From positions 48,489 to 112,488 of the forward strand of contig NZ_FXTO01000010.1 in NCBI RefSeq assembly GCF_900182725.1: DNA of 64,000 nt, given 5' to 3'. Shown here one piece after another: positions 54,493 through 63,911 of the stretch (position 1 is its first letter; each line of letters starts with the position of its first letter). This DNA is from Thalassovita litoralis. GTDB lineage: Bacteria; Pseudomonadota; Alphaproteobacteria; Rhodobacterales; Rhodobacteraceae. The position numbers and the translations under genes are program-made. The notes under the pieces were generated by a model that searched no databases, was not told the origin of the DNA, and was given only the letters and a program-made list of their open reading frames with translations.

Positions 54493-55539
54493 ATGACATC
54501 CGATCTGAAAACCCTTGGCTGGACCCAGCATTTCACCGGCCAGCTTTCCCCTGACGAATTTGAAACCCAAACCCCCATGCGCCTTGCCGAAGTCCGGCGG
54601 CGGGATGTGGTAGCGCTGTCCGCCAATCTGGCACGGCACGATCTGGCACTGACCGGCGAACATGTCGCCAGCGAATTTGCCGTTGGCGATTTCGTTCTGA
54701 CCGACGGCGACAGGATCACCCGCCGTCTGGATCGGCGCACGCTGATTTCGCGTAAATCCGCCGGGTTGATTTCAGACACGCAGTTGATTGCGGCGAATAT
54801 CAACACGTTGTTCATCACCACATCTTGCAACGCCGACTTTAATGAGGCGCGGCTGGAGCGTTATCTGGCCATCGCGATCGAGGCCGGGATTGCCCCCGTG
54901 ATCGTGATCACCAAGGCCGACAAACCCGAAGACCACAGCGCCGAGGATTATCAGGACCGCGCCCGCGCCCTGTATCGCGATGCCAACGTGCTGGCGATCA
55001 ATGCCAAAGACCCGGCCCATATCGCAAAGCTGGAACCCTATTGCGGCACCGGGCAGACCGTGGCCTTGGTCGGGTCGTCCGGCGTGGGTAAATCCACCAT
55101 CGCGCGCGGCCTGACCGGCGAAGATCTGGCCGTGGGTGACATCCGCGAAGATGATGCCAAGGGCCGCCATACCACCACCGCCCGATCCATGTACCGGATG
55201 CACGCCGGGGGCTGGCTGGTGGATACGCCCGGTATGCGCGAACTAGCCCTGCATGACGCAGCTGGCGGGATTGATCAGCTTTTCGCGGACATCACCGATT
55301 TGGCGGCAGGGTGCAAATTTTCAGATTGCCAACACCAGTCGGAACCGGGCTGTCTGGTTCGTACCGCAATTGATGCCGGGGAACTGGATCAGGACCGGCT
55401 GGAACGCTGGCGCAAATTGAAAGACGAAGACGCCCGCAATTCCGAAACCGTGGCGGAATCCCGCGCCCGTGGCCGCAAGTTCAGCAAACATGTCCGCAAC
55501 ACGATGAAGGCCAAACGCGCCCGCCGTGGTGAAGACTGA
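54493..55539 (+). CDS. rsgA: ribosome small subunit-dependent GTPase A
   Basis: The protein has 348 residues. The circularly permuted GTPase domain has NTLFITTSCNADFNEARLER, the G4 motif VIVITKADK, P-loop LVGSSGVGKSTIARGL and G3 VDTPGMRELAL. The C-terminal zinc motif is GCKFSDCQHQSEPGC. It acts late in 30S ribosome assembly. The segment before the ATG has no strong Shine-Dalgarno. Confidence 0.93.
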   Translation: MTSDLKTLGWTQHFTGQLSPDEFETQTPMRLAEVRRRDVVALSANLARHDLALTGEHVASEFAVGDFVLTDGDRITRRLDRRTLISRKSAGLISDTQLIAANINTLFITTSCNADFNEARLERYLAIAIEAGIAPVIVITKADKPEDHSAEDYQDRARALYRDANVLAINAKDPAHIAKLEPYCGTGQTVALVGSSGVGKSTIARGLTGEDLAVGDIREDDAKGRHTTTARSMYRMHAGGWLVDTPGMRELALHDAAGGIDQLFADITDLAAGCKFSDCQHQSEPGCLVRTAIDAGELDQDRLERWRKLKDEDARNSETVAESRARGRKFSKHVRNTMKAKRARRGED

Positions 55540-55628
55540 CCAATCTGTTGCGCGACAATCCGGCCAATTGCCTGAAATGCCGCACACATACAAACATCGG
55601 CGCCTGCATCACGCGAAGGGAGGCGCCG

Positions 55629-56546
55629 ATGACCCGCATTTTAACCAGCCTGATCCTGCTATTCACCCTGCTGACCGGCCCCGTCCGGGCGGAAATGACC
55701 GTAACACAGATCACCGCAGACAGTTTCGCGCTGGTTGGTCCCACCAGCAACCGCAGCCCGGAAAATCTGGGGAACAACTCCACCCACGGGCTGATTGTTA
55801 CCTCCAAAGGCGCGATTTTGATTGACGCGGGCGGCAGCTATCAGGGGGCGCAGGCAATCCACACCCTGATCCGCAGCCTGACCGATCAGCCCGTGAAATT
55901 CGTGATCAACACCGGCGGGCAGGATCATCGCTGGATCGGCAATTCCTATTGGAAAGAGCAGGGCGCAACCATCATTGCCTCGGCCGATGCGGTGGCCGAT
56001 CAGACCGCCCGCGCCTCGATGCAGCAAACCGCACTGACTGCACTGATTGGTGCCGATAAACTTTCGGGCACAACGCCCGCCTATGCCGACATCACATTCG
56101 ACGAACGATACGACCTTAGCCTTGGGGACACCACGCTGCACCTGTCGCATGTGGCAGCGGCCCACACGCCGGGCGATACGTTTGTCTGGCACCCTGCCGC
56201 GAAAACCGTCTTTACCGGCGATATCGTTTATATCCGGCGTATTCTGGGCGTGATGGAATTTTCCAGCGGGGCCACATGGCTGGACGCGTTCGACGCCTTG
56301 GCCGCGCTGCACCCGGATCACGTGGTTCCCGGTCACGGCCCTGTCACCGATCTGGCCACCGCGACCCGTGACACCCGCGACTATCTGGACAATCTGCGCA
56401 GCAAGATGCGGGACTATATCGACGAAGGCGGCGACATCATCGGTTCGGTCGATGTAGATCAATCCGCCTTTGCCTATCTGGAAAATTTCGACACGCTGGC
56501 CCGCCGCAACGCACAGGAAATGTTCAGCCAGATGGAGTGGGAGTAA
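55629..56546 (+). CDS. secreted metallo-beta-lactamase-fold protein with altered metal motif
   Basis: The protein has 305 residues and a signal peptide (MTRILTSLILLFTLLTGPVRA). The MBL fold is clear from GLIVTSKGAILIDAGGSYQG, AAHTPGDTFVWHPAAKTVFT and HVVPGHGPVTD. The usual HxHxDH motif reads NTGGQDHRW: the DH pair remains, but the first two histidines are absent. The remaining ligands would form at most one full metal site. It starts behind GAAGGGAGG. Its end overlaps the convergent phosphatase gene by 23 bases. Confidence 0.82.
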   Translation: MTRILTSLILLFTLLTGPVRAEMTVTQITADSFALVGPTSNRSPENLGNNSTHGLIVTSKGAILIDAGGSYQGAQAIHTLIRSLTDQPVKFVINTGGQDHRWIGNSYWKEQGATIIASADAVADQTARASMQQTALTALIGADKLSGTTPAYADITFDERYDLSLGDTTLHLSHVAAAHTPGDTFVWHPAAKTVFTGDIVYIRRILGVMEFSSGATWLDAFDALAALHPDHVVPGHGPVTDLATATRDTRDYLDNLRSKMRDYIDEGGDIIGSVDVDQSAFAYLENFDTLARRNAQEMFSQMEWE

Positions 56547-57036
56547 CCGCCCATTTCATCTGTGCATCGTTTTCCACTGCGCAGGGACGCACCCTGCGCA
56601 ACCGGGTCAGTGCCGCTTGCGGGTCTTCCCCGGCCTCGACCATCAGCCGCAGCGCCGTCATGCCAGATCGACCACAGCCGCCCATACAGTGAATCAGCAC
56701 CCGCCCGCCCCCGGACAGCGCCTTGCGGGCAATCCGGCTGACCTCGGGCCATTTTTCTTCGACTTCGGCATCGGGAATCCCGAAATCGCGGATCGGCAAA
56801 TGCACCCACCGCGCGCCCCGATCCTGAATATCCTGCCCCAGATGTCGCACACCTTTTTCCACCATCTCTACCTCGGTGGTCAGCGTGATCAGCATCGCGG
56901 GCTGCCATTCGCGCAGATGTTCCAGATCGGCGTCATAGTCACCGCCGCGACCGGGCAATGGCGACAAGGCCAAAATCCCCTCGCCCACCTGCAAGGCATG
57001 AATGACGAAATCCGGCACTGTCACCTCCTCTGACAT
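56524..57036 (-). CDS. dual-specificity-type protein phosphatase
   Basis: The protein has 170 residues. The cysteine-phosphatase loop is LIHCMGGCGRSGMTALRLMV (HCx5RS) and the general acid is probably in LPIRDFGIPDAEVEEKW. It is related to tyrosine and dual-specificity phosphatases. The substrate is unknown. The start overlaps no neighbour; the 3' end overlaps that of the MBL gene on the other strand. Confidence 0.85.
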   Translation of the reverse strand: MSEEVTVPDFVIHALQVGEGILALSPLPGRGGDYDADLEHLREWQPAMLITLTTEVEMVEKGVRHLGQDIQDRGARWVHLPIRDFGIPDAEVEEKWPEVSRIARKALSGGGRVLIHCMGGCGRSGMTALRLMVEAGEDPQAALTRLRRVRPCAVENDAQMKWAVTPTPSG

Positions 57037-57072
57037 GTGCGGGCGTACAGCCCCATCCCCTTCAGCTTTAGG

Positions 57073-57909
57073 CTACAACTGACGTGCATTCCATGTATCA
57101 CACGCGTTGATTTTACCGCCTTTGTATCCTTTGGCAAACCAACGGGATCGCTGTTCGGATGTGCCATGCGTAAACGTATGCGGCTGCGGCACCTGACCTG
57201 CGCGTTTTTGCAAATGGTCATCCCCGATCATGCGGGCAGCGTTCAGCGCCTCCTCCAGATCGCCGGGTTCCAGCATCCCGTCGACATTCCGCGCCCAGAC
57301 CCCGGACAGACAATCCGCCTGCAATTCCAGCCGCACCGTCAGCGCATTAGCCTGCGCAGCATTGACCTGTTGGCGCAGTTCATTCACCTGCGGCAAAATC
57401 CCCATTTCATTCTGCACATGATGCGCCACTTCATGCGCAATCACATAGGCCGCCGCGAAATCCCCCCTGGCCCCCAATTGCCGCGCCAAAGTGGCGAAAA
57501 AATCGGTGTCCAGATATGCTTTTTCATCCGCAGGGCAGTAAAACGGCCCGGTCGCCCCGCTGGCCCCGCCACAGGGGCTTTGGGTCACACCGGAATACAG
57601 CACCAGCACCGGCGGCACATATTCCGCATCCAACTGTTCCGCGAACACATCGGTCCAAACGGTTTCGGTCGTCGCCAACACCTGCGCCGCAAATTCAGCC
57701 GCTTTTTCTTCTTCGGCGCTCAATTCGCGCGGGGCCGTGCTTTGGCCGCCCATCTGCCCATCCAGCAATGGCGACACATCAATCCCAGCGAAATACCCGA
57801 TCGCCAGCACAATCAGCAGCCCCACGCCACCAATACTGGCCTTTCCCCCGGCACCGCTGCGGCGGCGGTCCTCTATGTTGCGGCTGCCCCGCACACCTTT
57901 TAAACGCAT
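57073..57909 (-). CDS. neutral zinc metallopeptidase (YpfJ family)
   Basis: The protein has 278 residues. An N-terminal membrane anchor (IGGVGLLIVLAIGYFAGIDV) follows the basic start MRLKGVRGSRNIEDRRRSG. The catalytic motif is HEVAHHVQNEMGI, with the third ligand region LELQADCLSGVWA, and GPFYCPADEKAYLDTDFF is conserved in this family. It is probably an envelope protease. The frame is open upstream, but MRLKGVRG is the usual family start. It is divergent from dnaX. Confidence 0.9.
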   Translation of the reverse strand: MRLKGVRGSRNIEDRRRSGAGGKASIGGVGLLIVLAIGYFAGIDVSPLLDGQMGGQSTAPRELSAEEEKAAEFAAQVLATTETVWTDVFAEQLDAEYVPPVLVLYSGVTQSPCGGASGATGPFYCPADEKAYLDTDFFATLARQLGARGDFAAAYVIAHEVAHHVQNEMGILPQVNELRQQVNAAQANALTVRLELQADCLSGVWARNVDGMLEPGDLEEALNAARMIGDDHLQKRAGQVPQPHTFTHGTSEQRSRWFAKGYKGGKINACDTWNARQL

Positions 57910-58093
57910 CCTGTCGAACTTTCTTTCATGTAATCCCGCCAACGTAGCGCCTTTGTATCCGGCTGGATATGAAAAAGACCGGCGTGTTTTCCCCCTTTGT
58001 CCCGCCGCTGGCCCACATGCCGCGGCAATACGGTGGACGTGCCGCGCCGGGATGCTTAGTTTAGCCCAAACTTCCGAATCCACAGGCGCAGGC

Positions 58094-59866
58094 ATGACCG
58101 ACACCCCCACCCCCGGCTATCAGGTTCTGGCACGTAAATACCGGCCCGAAACCTTTGCCGATCTTGTCGGTCAGGATGCTATGGTGCGCACCCTGAAAAA
58201 CGCGTTCGCGGCGGATCGTATCGCGCAAGCATTTATCATGACCGGGATTCGCGGCACCGGGAAAACCACCACCGCCCGGATCATCGCCAAGGGGATGAAC
58301 TGTATCGGTCCCGATGGCACCGGCGGTCCCACCACCGAACCTTGTGGCAAATGCGAACATTGCGTTGCCATCATGGAAGGCCGCCATGTCGATGTGATGG
58401 AAATGGACGCCGCCAGCCGCACAGGCGTGGGCGACATCCGCGAAATCATCGAAAGCGTCCACTACCGCGCCGCCAGCGCCCGCTATAAAATCTATATCAT
58501 CGACGAAGTTCACATGCTGTCGACCAGCGCCTTTAACGCGCTGCTGAAAACGCTGGAAGAACCGCCAGCCCATGTGAAATTCATCTTTGCCACCACCGAA
58601 ATCCGCAAGGTGCCAGTCACGGTTCTGTCTCGCTGCCAGCGGTTTGACCTGCGCCGCATCGAGCCCGAGGTAATGATCACCCTGCTGCGCAAAATCGCCG
58701 GAGCTGAAAATGCCGACATTACCGATGACGCGCTGGCCCTGATCACCCGCGCCGCCGAAGGTTCGGCCCGCGATGCAACCTCGCTATTGGATCAGGCGAT
58801 TTCCCACGGGGCGGGCGAAACCACCGCCGATCAGGTCCGCGCCATGCTGGGGCTGGCGGACCGGGGCCGCGTGCTGGATCTGTTCGACCTGATTATGAAA
58901 GGCGACGCTGCCGGGGCGCTGACAGAACTGGGCGCACAATATGCCGATGGTGCAGACCCGATGGCCGTGCTACGTGATCTGGCGGAAATCACTCACTGGA
59001 TTTCCGTGGTCCAGATCACCCCCGAAGCCGCCGAAGACCCCACCGTTTCGCCCGATGAACGCGCGCGCGGTCAGGACATGGCCAAATCCCTGTCCATGCG
59101 CACCCTGACCCGCATGTGGCAAATGCTGCTAAAGGCGCTGGACGAAGTGGGCAACGCCCCCAACACGATGATGGCCGCTGAAATGGCAGTGATCCGGCTG
59201 ACACATGTGGCCGAATTGCCCACCCCCGAAGATCTGGTACGCCGCCTGAAAGACGCGACACCCCCACCAGCGCCGAATCCCGGCGGTGGCGGGGGAATGC
59301 CAGCGCCCGGCAATGCGGCCCCGCGTGGTCAGATGACCCAGGCCTATTCCCCCGGCCCCGGCGGCGGTGGATATGGCGGCGGTGGTGGCGGCCCGGTCAT
59401 GGCGCTGGCACAGGACACCGAACAGGCGCTGGCCCGCTATCCCAGCTTTGAACATGTGGTCGATCTGATCCGCATCAATCGCGATGCCAAGCTACTGGTT
59501 GATGTGGAAACCGGCATTCGACTGGCCGCCTACCGCCCCGGTCGTATTGAATTCCAGCCCACGGACAAAGCCCCGAACGATCTGGCCCCGCGTCTGGGCA
59601 GCGCCCTGCAACGCTGGACCGGCAATCGCTGGGTCGTGACGCTGGTTCAGGAAGGCGGCGGTGAAACCATCGCTGAAAAACGCGATGCCGCCGATCTGGC
59701 CCTGAAACAGGAAGCCACCCAACACCCGATGGTGCAGGCGGTTTTGGCGGCATTCCCCAAGGCAAAAGTCACCGAAGTCCGATCTTATGACGACATCGCC
59801 GCCGAAGCTCAGGCCGACGCCCTGCAAGAGGTCGAGGATGAATGGGACCCGTTCGAGGAAGATTAA
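58094..59866 (+). CDS. dnaX: DNA polymerase III subunit gamma/tau
   Basis: This 590-residue clamp-loader ATPase begins YQVLARKYRPETFADLVGQD. Walker A is TGIRGTGKTTTARIIAKGM, a zinc cluster lies in CIGP...CGKCEHC, and Walker B/SRC motifs are IYIIDEVHMLS and TVLSRCQRFDLR. A Gly/Pro-rich linker (around residues 395-435) separates the ATPase from the tau C terminus. No AAAAAAG-type slippery site was seen. The frame is open upstream, but conservation starts at 58094. Confidence 0.95.
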   Translation: MTDTPTPGYQVLARKYRPETFADLVGQDAMVRTLKNAFAADRIAQAFIMTGIRGTGKTTTARIIAKGMNCIGPDGTGGPTTEPCGKCEHCVAIMEGRHVDVMEMDAASRTGVGDIREIIESVHYRAASARYKIYIIDEVHMLSTSAFNALLKTLEEPPAHVKFIFATTEIRKVPVTVLSRCQRFDLRRIEPEVMITLLRKIAGAENADITDDALALITRAAEGSARDATSLLDQAISHGAGETTADQVRAMLGLADRGRVLDLFDLIMKGDAAGALTELGAQYADGADPMAVLRDLAEITHWISVVQITPEAAEDPTVSPDERARGQDMAKSLSMRTLTRMWQMLLKALDEVGNAPNTMMAAEMAVIRLTHVAELPTPEDLVRRLKDATPPPAPNPGGGGGMPAPGNAAPRGQMTQAYSPGPGGGGYGGGGGGPVMALAQDTEQALARYPSFEHVVDLIRINRDAKLLVDVETGIRLAAYRPGRIEFQPTDKAPNDLAPRLGSALQRWTGNRWVVTLVQEGGGETIAEKRDAADLALKQEATQHPMVQAVLAAFPKAKVTEVRSYDDIAAEAQADALQEVEDEWDPFEED

Positions 59867-59954
59867 CCATCGCCTTCTAAGCCCCTATATGCTTAACACC
59901 CGGCCAAACGCCACCATGCGGCCCCGATGCCGCCCCAGATGACGGAGACATAAA

Positions 59955-60299
59955 ATGCTAAAAGGACTCGGCGGTCTTGGCGATATGGCCAAGATGATGA
60001 AAGCGGCCAAGGACATGCAGAGCAAAATGACCACCCTGCAAGAGGAAATGGCCAGCATGACCGTAACCGGCGAATCCGGGGCCGGGCTGGTCAAGGCGAC
60101 CTGCACCCTGAAATCCGAACTAACCGCGCTGGACATCGACCCGTCGATCTTCAACGCCGATGACAAAGAAGTCGTCGAAGACCTGATTTTGGCGGCTATC
60201 AAGGATGCACAGGGCAAAGCCGCCGAAGCTGCACAGGCCGAAATGGCCAAGCTGACCGAAGGTCTGGGCCTGCCTGCGGATATGAAACTGCCGTTCTGA
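59955..60299 (+). CDS. ybaB: YbaB/EbfC nucleoid-associated protein
   Basis: The protein has 114 residues with the pattern MLKGLGGLGDMAKMMKAAKD, MQSKMTTLQEEMASMTVTGE and the C-terminal ADMKLPF. It binds DNA as a dimer. It lies between dnaX and recR, the classic conserved trio. Confidence 0.95.
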   Translation: MLKGLGGLGDMAKMMKAAKDMQSKMTTLQEEMASMTVTGESGAGLVKATCTLKSELTALDIDPSIFNADDKEVVEDLILAAIKDAQGKAAEAAQAEMAKLTEGLGLPADMKLPF

Positions 60300-60331
60300 T
60301 CCGATGATCCGAAAGGGGCGCACCCCGCCCC

Positions 60332-60353
60332 TTTCATCTTGCCAAAAATACTC
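60332..60353 (-). repeat. dispersed intergenic element, core copy
   Basis: On the minus strand the copy reads GAGTATTTTTGGCAAGATGA plus AAG. It lies in the gap between ybaB and recR, next to a small GGGGCG / CGCCCC hairpin. Confidence 0.55.
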
Positions 60354-60382
60354 GATATCCCACCCCATCCACAGGCCACAGG

Positions 60383-60979
60383 TTGAGCAGTAACCGCGAC
60401 ATAGATGCCCTGATTGACATGATGGCAAAGCTGCCGGGCCTTGGTCCGCGTTCGGCCCGGCGTGCGGTGCTGCATCTGATCCGCAAACGCGCCCTGTTGA
60501 TGGCTCCGCTGGCCGATATGATGCAAACCGTTGCTGCCAATGCCCGCGAATGTCTGAATTGCGGCAATATCGGCACCGGCGATATTTGCGACATCTGTGC
60601 CTCGTCCGCGCGGGGAAATGGCATCCTGTGCGTGGTCGAAGACGTGGCCGATCTGTGGGCAATGGAACGATCCGGCGTTTTCAAAGGACGCTATCATGTG
60701 CTGGGCGGCACCCTGTCGGCACTGGATTCGATTGGCCCGGATGAATTGCGAATCCCCCGCCTGTTGGACCGCGTGCAAACCGAATCCGTGACCGAGGTTA
60801 TTCTGGCCCTGAACGCCACCGTCGACGGCCAGACCACCGCCCATTATATCGCGGATCAATTAGAGGGCCGCGTTGCGCTGAGTTCACTGGCGCAGGGTGT
60901 GCCGATTGGCGGGGAATTGGATTATCTGGATGACGGCACAATTACCGCCGCCCTGAACGCCCGCAAACCGATGGCGTGA
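60383..60979 (+). CDS. recR: recombination protein RecR
   Basis: The protein has 198 residues. HhH region [17 protein letters not shown], zinc cluster [19 protein letters not shown] and Toprim [38 protein letters not shown]. It works with RecO in gap repair. The start is a TTG at 60383 preceded by ACAGG; the first in-frame ATG would cut off conserved residues. Confidence 0.93.
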   Translation: MSSNRDIDALIDMMAKLPGLGPRSARRAVLHLIRKRALLMAPLADMMQTVAANARECLNCGNIGTGDICDICASSARGNGILCVVEDVADLWAMERSGVFKGRYHVLGGTLSALDSIGPDELRIPRLLDRVQTESVTEVILALNATVDGQTTAHYIADQLEGRVALSSLAQGVPIGGELDYLDDGTITAALNARKPMA

Positions 60980-61021
60980 CGTCCCTACACAACAGCTTGA
61001 TCCTTATGCCAGAAACGACAA

Positions 61022-61050
61022 ACCCCCGGGCAGGGCCGCGGGGGTCGTCT
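61022..61050. terminator. shared terminator of recR and rpsU
   Basis: The stem ACCCCCG / CGGGGGT has a ten-base loop and lies between convergent genes, followed by TCGTCTTT on the plus strand and TTTGTCGTTT on the minus strand. Confidence 0.7.
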
Positions 61051-61075
61051 TTAGCATCCAAGCTGAGAGGAGATC

Positions 61076-61282
61076 TTAGAGAAGACCTTCACGCTGTGCT
61101 TTCTTGCGTGCCAGTTTCCGGGCACGACGAACGGCTTCAGCTTTCTCGCGCGCTTTTTTGACGGACGGTTTTTCGAAATGTTGCTTAAGCTTCATTTCAC
61201 GGAACACGCCTTCACGCTGCAGCTTTTTCTTCAGGGCACGAAGTGCCTGATCGACGTTATTGTCGCGAACGCTTACCTGCAT
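61076..61282 (-). CDS. rpsU: 30S ribosomal protein S21
   Basis: This 68-residue basic protein ([20 protein letters not shown], then [20 protein letters not shown]) matches bS21. AGGTGG precedes the ATG. It has its own promoter and is divergent from the COQ9 gene. Confidence 0.97.
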   Translation of the reverse strand: MQVSVRDNNVDQALRALKKKLQREGVFREMKLKQHFEKPSVKKAREKAEAVRRARKLARKKAQREGLL

Positions 61283-61334
61283 GTGGTTTTCACCACCTTT
61301 CTAAGTTGAGTTGCAAGGATTTGCAGGAAGTGGC

Positions 61335-61363
61335 CATATAGCAAAGCTTGCCCTATTTGTCTA
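61335..61363 (-). promoter_or_regulatory. promoter of rpsU
   Basis: On the minus strand TAGACA (61358-61363) and TATATG (61335-61340) are separated by 17 bases, about 50 bases before the rpsU start codon. Confidence 0.7.
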
Positions 61364-61396
61364 GGGTATGTCCGAACAGCAAAACTGGAGCCTGCC

Positions 61397-62083
61397 ATGA
61401 CCGCCCCCGATCTGAAGGAAACCCTGCTGGATGCCGCCCTGATCCATGTCGCGTTCGACGGCTGGACCGAAGACACGTTTCGCGCGGCAGTCGAAGACAG
61501 CGGCGTGAATATGGCGGTGGCCCGTGCAATTTGCCCACGCGGCGCAGTGGATTTGGCAGTGGCCTATCACCAGCGGGGCGACCGTTTGATGATCGAACGC
61601 GCCAGCGTTACAGACCTGTCTGCCCTGCGTTACAGCGAAAAGGTTGCCGCCCTGATCCGGTTCCGGATCGAAGCCGCCGATGACAAAGAAGCCGTGCGCC
61701 GCGGCAGCACCCTGTTCGCCCTGCCCAAATACGCCGCCGATGGCGCGCGGCTAATCTGGAACACCTGCGATCTGATCTGGACCACGCTGGGCGACACGTC
61801 AGACGATGTGAACTGGTACACCAAACGCGCCACGCTTAGCGGGGTTTATGGCGCGACCGTGCTGTATTGGCTGGGGGATGATTCGCCGGATCATCAGGCG
61901 ACATGGGATTTCCTGTCCCGCCGCATCGACGACGTGATGCGGTTTGAAAAATTCAAGGCAGGCGTGCGCAACAACAAGGCGCTTTCCGCACTGTTGGCCG
62001 GACCAACGGCCATTCTGAACCAGATCAAGGCGCCATCGGGCGCACGTAATGACAGGCCGGGCCACACGCACGGCGGACAATAA
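61397..62083 (+). CDS. COQ9 family protein (ubiquinone biosynthesis)
   Basis: The protein has 228 residues. A TetR-like N-terminal helix bundle (KETLLDAALIHVAFDGWTED, AAVEDSGVNMAVARAICPRG) is followed by the COQ9 domain (WNTCDLIWTTLGDTSDDVNW, YTKRATLSGVYGATVLYWL, DFLSRRIDDVMRFEKFK). COQ9 binds lipid and aids hydroxylation of the ubiquinone ring. Divergence from rpsU is common in Rhodobacterales. Confidence 0.92.
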   Translation: MTAPDLKETLLDAALIHVAFDGWTEDTFRAAVEDSGVNMAVARAICPRGAVDLAVAYHQRGDRLMIERASVTDLSALRYSEKVAALIRFRIEAADDKEAVRRGSTLFALPKYAADGARLIWNTCDLIWTTLGDTSDDVNWYTKRATLSGVYGATVLYWLGDDSPDHQATWDFLSRRIDDVMRFEKFKAGVRNNKALSALLAGPTAILNQIKAPSGARNDRPGHTHGGQ

Positions 62084-62093
62084 GGAGACGACG

Positions 62094-63080
62094 ATGACCG
62101 ATATGATGCGGGCGGTGGAAATCACCGAAGCAGGTGGCCCCGATGTGCTGAAACTTTGCGAACGCCCTGTGCCGCAGGCCGCAGCCGGGCAGGTCATCAT
62201 CAAGGTGGCCTATGCCGGGGTGAACCGCCCCGACGCGCTGCAACGCGCGGGTTCCTATGCCCCGCCCCCCACGGCCAGCGACCTGCCGGGGTTGGAAGCC
62301 TCGGGTGAAATCGTTGCCTTGGGCGAAGGCGTCAGCGGCTGGTCCATCGGCGATCAGGTTTGTGCCTTGCTGCCCGGTGGTGGCTATGCCGAATATGTCG
62401 CCACCCCCGCCGCGCATTGCCTGCCCATCCCCAAGGGCATGTCCATGAAAGAGGCCGCCTGCCTGCCTGAAACCTTTTTCACCGTCTGGTCTAACGTGTT
62501 CCAGCGCGGCGGGCTGAAAGCTGGTGAACGGTTCCTGATCCACGGCGGATCGTCCGGCATCGGCACGACGGCGATCCAACTGGCCCGTGAATTCGGCGCC
62601 CGCGTGTTCGTTACCGTCGGCAGTCAGGAAAAAGCTGCCGCTTGCGCGAAACTGGGCGCGGAAAAAACCATCATCTACAGCGAAGAGGATTTCGTAGATG
62701 TCATGCGCAACGAAGGCGGCGCAAACCTTATTCTGGATATGGTCGGCGGTCTGTATATTCCCCGTAATATCCGTGCTTTGGCCGATGACGGGCGTTTGGT
62801 GCAAATTGCATTCCTGCAAGGGCCAAAGGTTGAACTGAACTTTGCCCAGCTCATGACCCGGCGGCTGACGATCACAGGGTCCACCCTGCGCCCCCAAAGC
62901 GATCTGGCAAAGGCACAGATTGCAGACAGCCTGCGGGAACAGGTCTGGCCGCTACTGGATGCTGGAAAAATCAGCCCGGTGATGGACAGCGAATACGCCT
63001 TGGCCGATGCCAGCAAGGCGCACGCCCATATGGAAGCCAGCGGCCACATCGGCAAAATCGTCTTGAAAGTCGGGGGCTGA
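62094..63080 (+). CDS. NAD(P)H-quinone oxidoreductase (QOR-type, medium-chain reductase)
   Basis: The protein has 328 residues. MMRAVEITEAGGPDVLKLCE and AGVNRPDALQRAGSYAPPPT match the quinone oxidoreductase N terminus. The cofactor loop is IHGGSSGIGTTAIQLAREFG. Catalytic zinc ligands are absent, as in QOR and TIGR02824-type proteins. The ATG follows AAGGAGAC. It lies 10 bases after the COQ9 gene and may be co-transcribed. Confidence 0.9.
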   Translation: MTDMMRAVEITEAGGPDVLKLCERPVPQAAAGQVIIKVAYAGVNRPDALQRAGSYAPPPTASDLPGLEASGEIVALGEGVSGWSIGDQVCALLPGGGYAEYVATPAAHCLPIPKGMSMKEAACLPETFFTVWSNVFQRGGLKAGERFLIHGGSSGIGTTAIQLAREFGARVFVTVGSQEKAAACAKLGAEKTIIYSEEDFVDVMRNEGGANLILDMVGGLYIPRNIRALADDGRLVQIAFLQGPKVELNFAQLMTRRLTITGSTLRPQSDLAKAQIADSLREQVWPLLDAGKISPVMDSEYALADASKAHAHMEASGHIGKIVLKVGG

Positions 63081-63083
63081 CAC

Positions 63084-63749
63084 ATGGCTGAACAGGGTGG
63101 CCGCGCCTCTCCGATTGATCTGCTGGTCGACGATTCGATCCGCGACAGTTTCGAAACCTTCCGGGAGCAGATGACCAAAGCCATGCTGTTCCCCGAAAAG
63201 CGCGGCATCCGTAAGTACTGCCTGAAACAGGCCGTGGACCGGACGGGCTGTGATGGCCTGTTCGTGGAATTCGGTGTCTGGAAGGGCGTGGGTGTCAATC
63301 TGTTTGCCAAGTTGCTGGGCAAGCAAGGCACGGTCTGGGGCTTTGACAGCTTTGAAGGGCTGGAAGAGGACTGGACCGGCCACGCCAAGGGCGGACAGGC
63401 CGGGCGGTTCACGCTGAACGGCCACCTCCCCGAGGTTGAACCGAACGTGAAACTGGTCAAAGGCTGGGTACAGGACACGGTTCCAGGCTGGTTACAGGAC
63501 CACCCCGATCAGAAGATTACCTTGGCCAGTCTGGATTTGGATACCTATACGCCCACCCGCTTTGTACTGGATGCCCTGCGGCCCCGGTTGGACGTGGGCA
63601 GTATCCTGCTGTTTGACGAATTGTACGGCTATCCCGGCTGGCGGCATCATGAATGGAAGGCCCTACAAGAAAGCCTGCCAGAGGATTGTTATCGGTTCAT
63701 TGCCTTTTCACAGCAATCGGTCGGAATTGAGATCACCAGAAAGCCGTGA
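63084..63749 (+). CDS. TylF/MycF-like class I SAM-dependent methyltransferase
   Basis: The protein has 221 residues. The SAM-binding start is GLFVEFGVWKGVGVNLFAKL, then WGFDSFEGLEEDW. The metal-site region is ASLDLDTYTPTRFVLDALRP and ILLFDELYGYPGWRHHEW, as in the TylF/MycF macrocin O-methyltransferase-like family, whose members often act on sugars. It lies three bases after the oxidoreductase gene, so co-transcription is likely. The substrate is unknown. Confidence 0.82.
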   Translation: MAEQGGRASPIDLLVDDSIRDSFETFREQMTKAMLFPEKRGIRKYCLKQAVDRTGCDGLFVEFGVWKGVGVNLFAKLLGKQGTVWGFDSFEGLEEDWTGHAKGGQAGRFTLNGHLPEVEPNVKLVKGWVQDTVPGWLQDHPDQKITLASLDLDTYTPTRFVLDALRPRLDVGSILLFDELYGYPGWRHHEWKALQESLPEDCYRFIAFSQQSVGIEITRKP

Positions 63750-63911
63750 AAAGCCTTGATCCGTTCACATAGCGATTTCGCAATAAACTCATAAGGGGAA
63801 ATTTTATTGTGATTCTAAGGCTGTATTTCCCCAACCCTTATCCTCTATTCATATTTAATTTGCATTTTTAATAAACGTAATACATACCCGAAAAGTATCT
63901 AGGCTCAGGAC

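Noticed and set aside
59270..59400. Possible programmed frameshift in dnaX producing a short gamma form
   Set aside because: No A-rich slippery heptamer or following stem was found; the Gly-rich linker is GC-rich repeats only.
63795..63832. Dyad GGGGAAAT / ATTTCCCC after the methyltransferase gene
   Set aside because: The loop is over 20 bases and no T tract follows, so neither terminator nor operator is supported.
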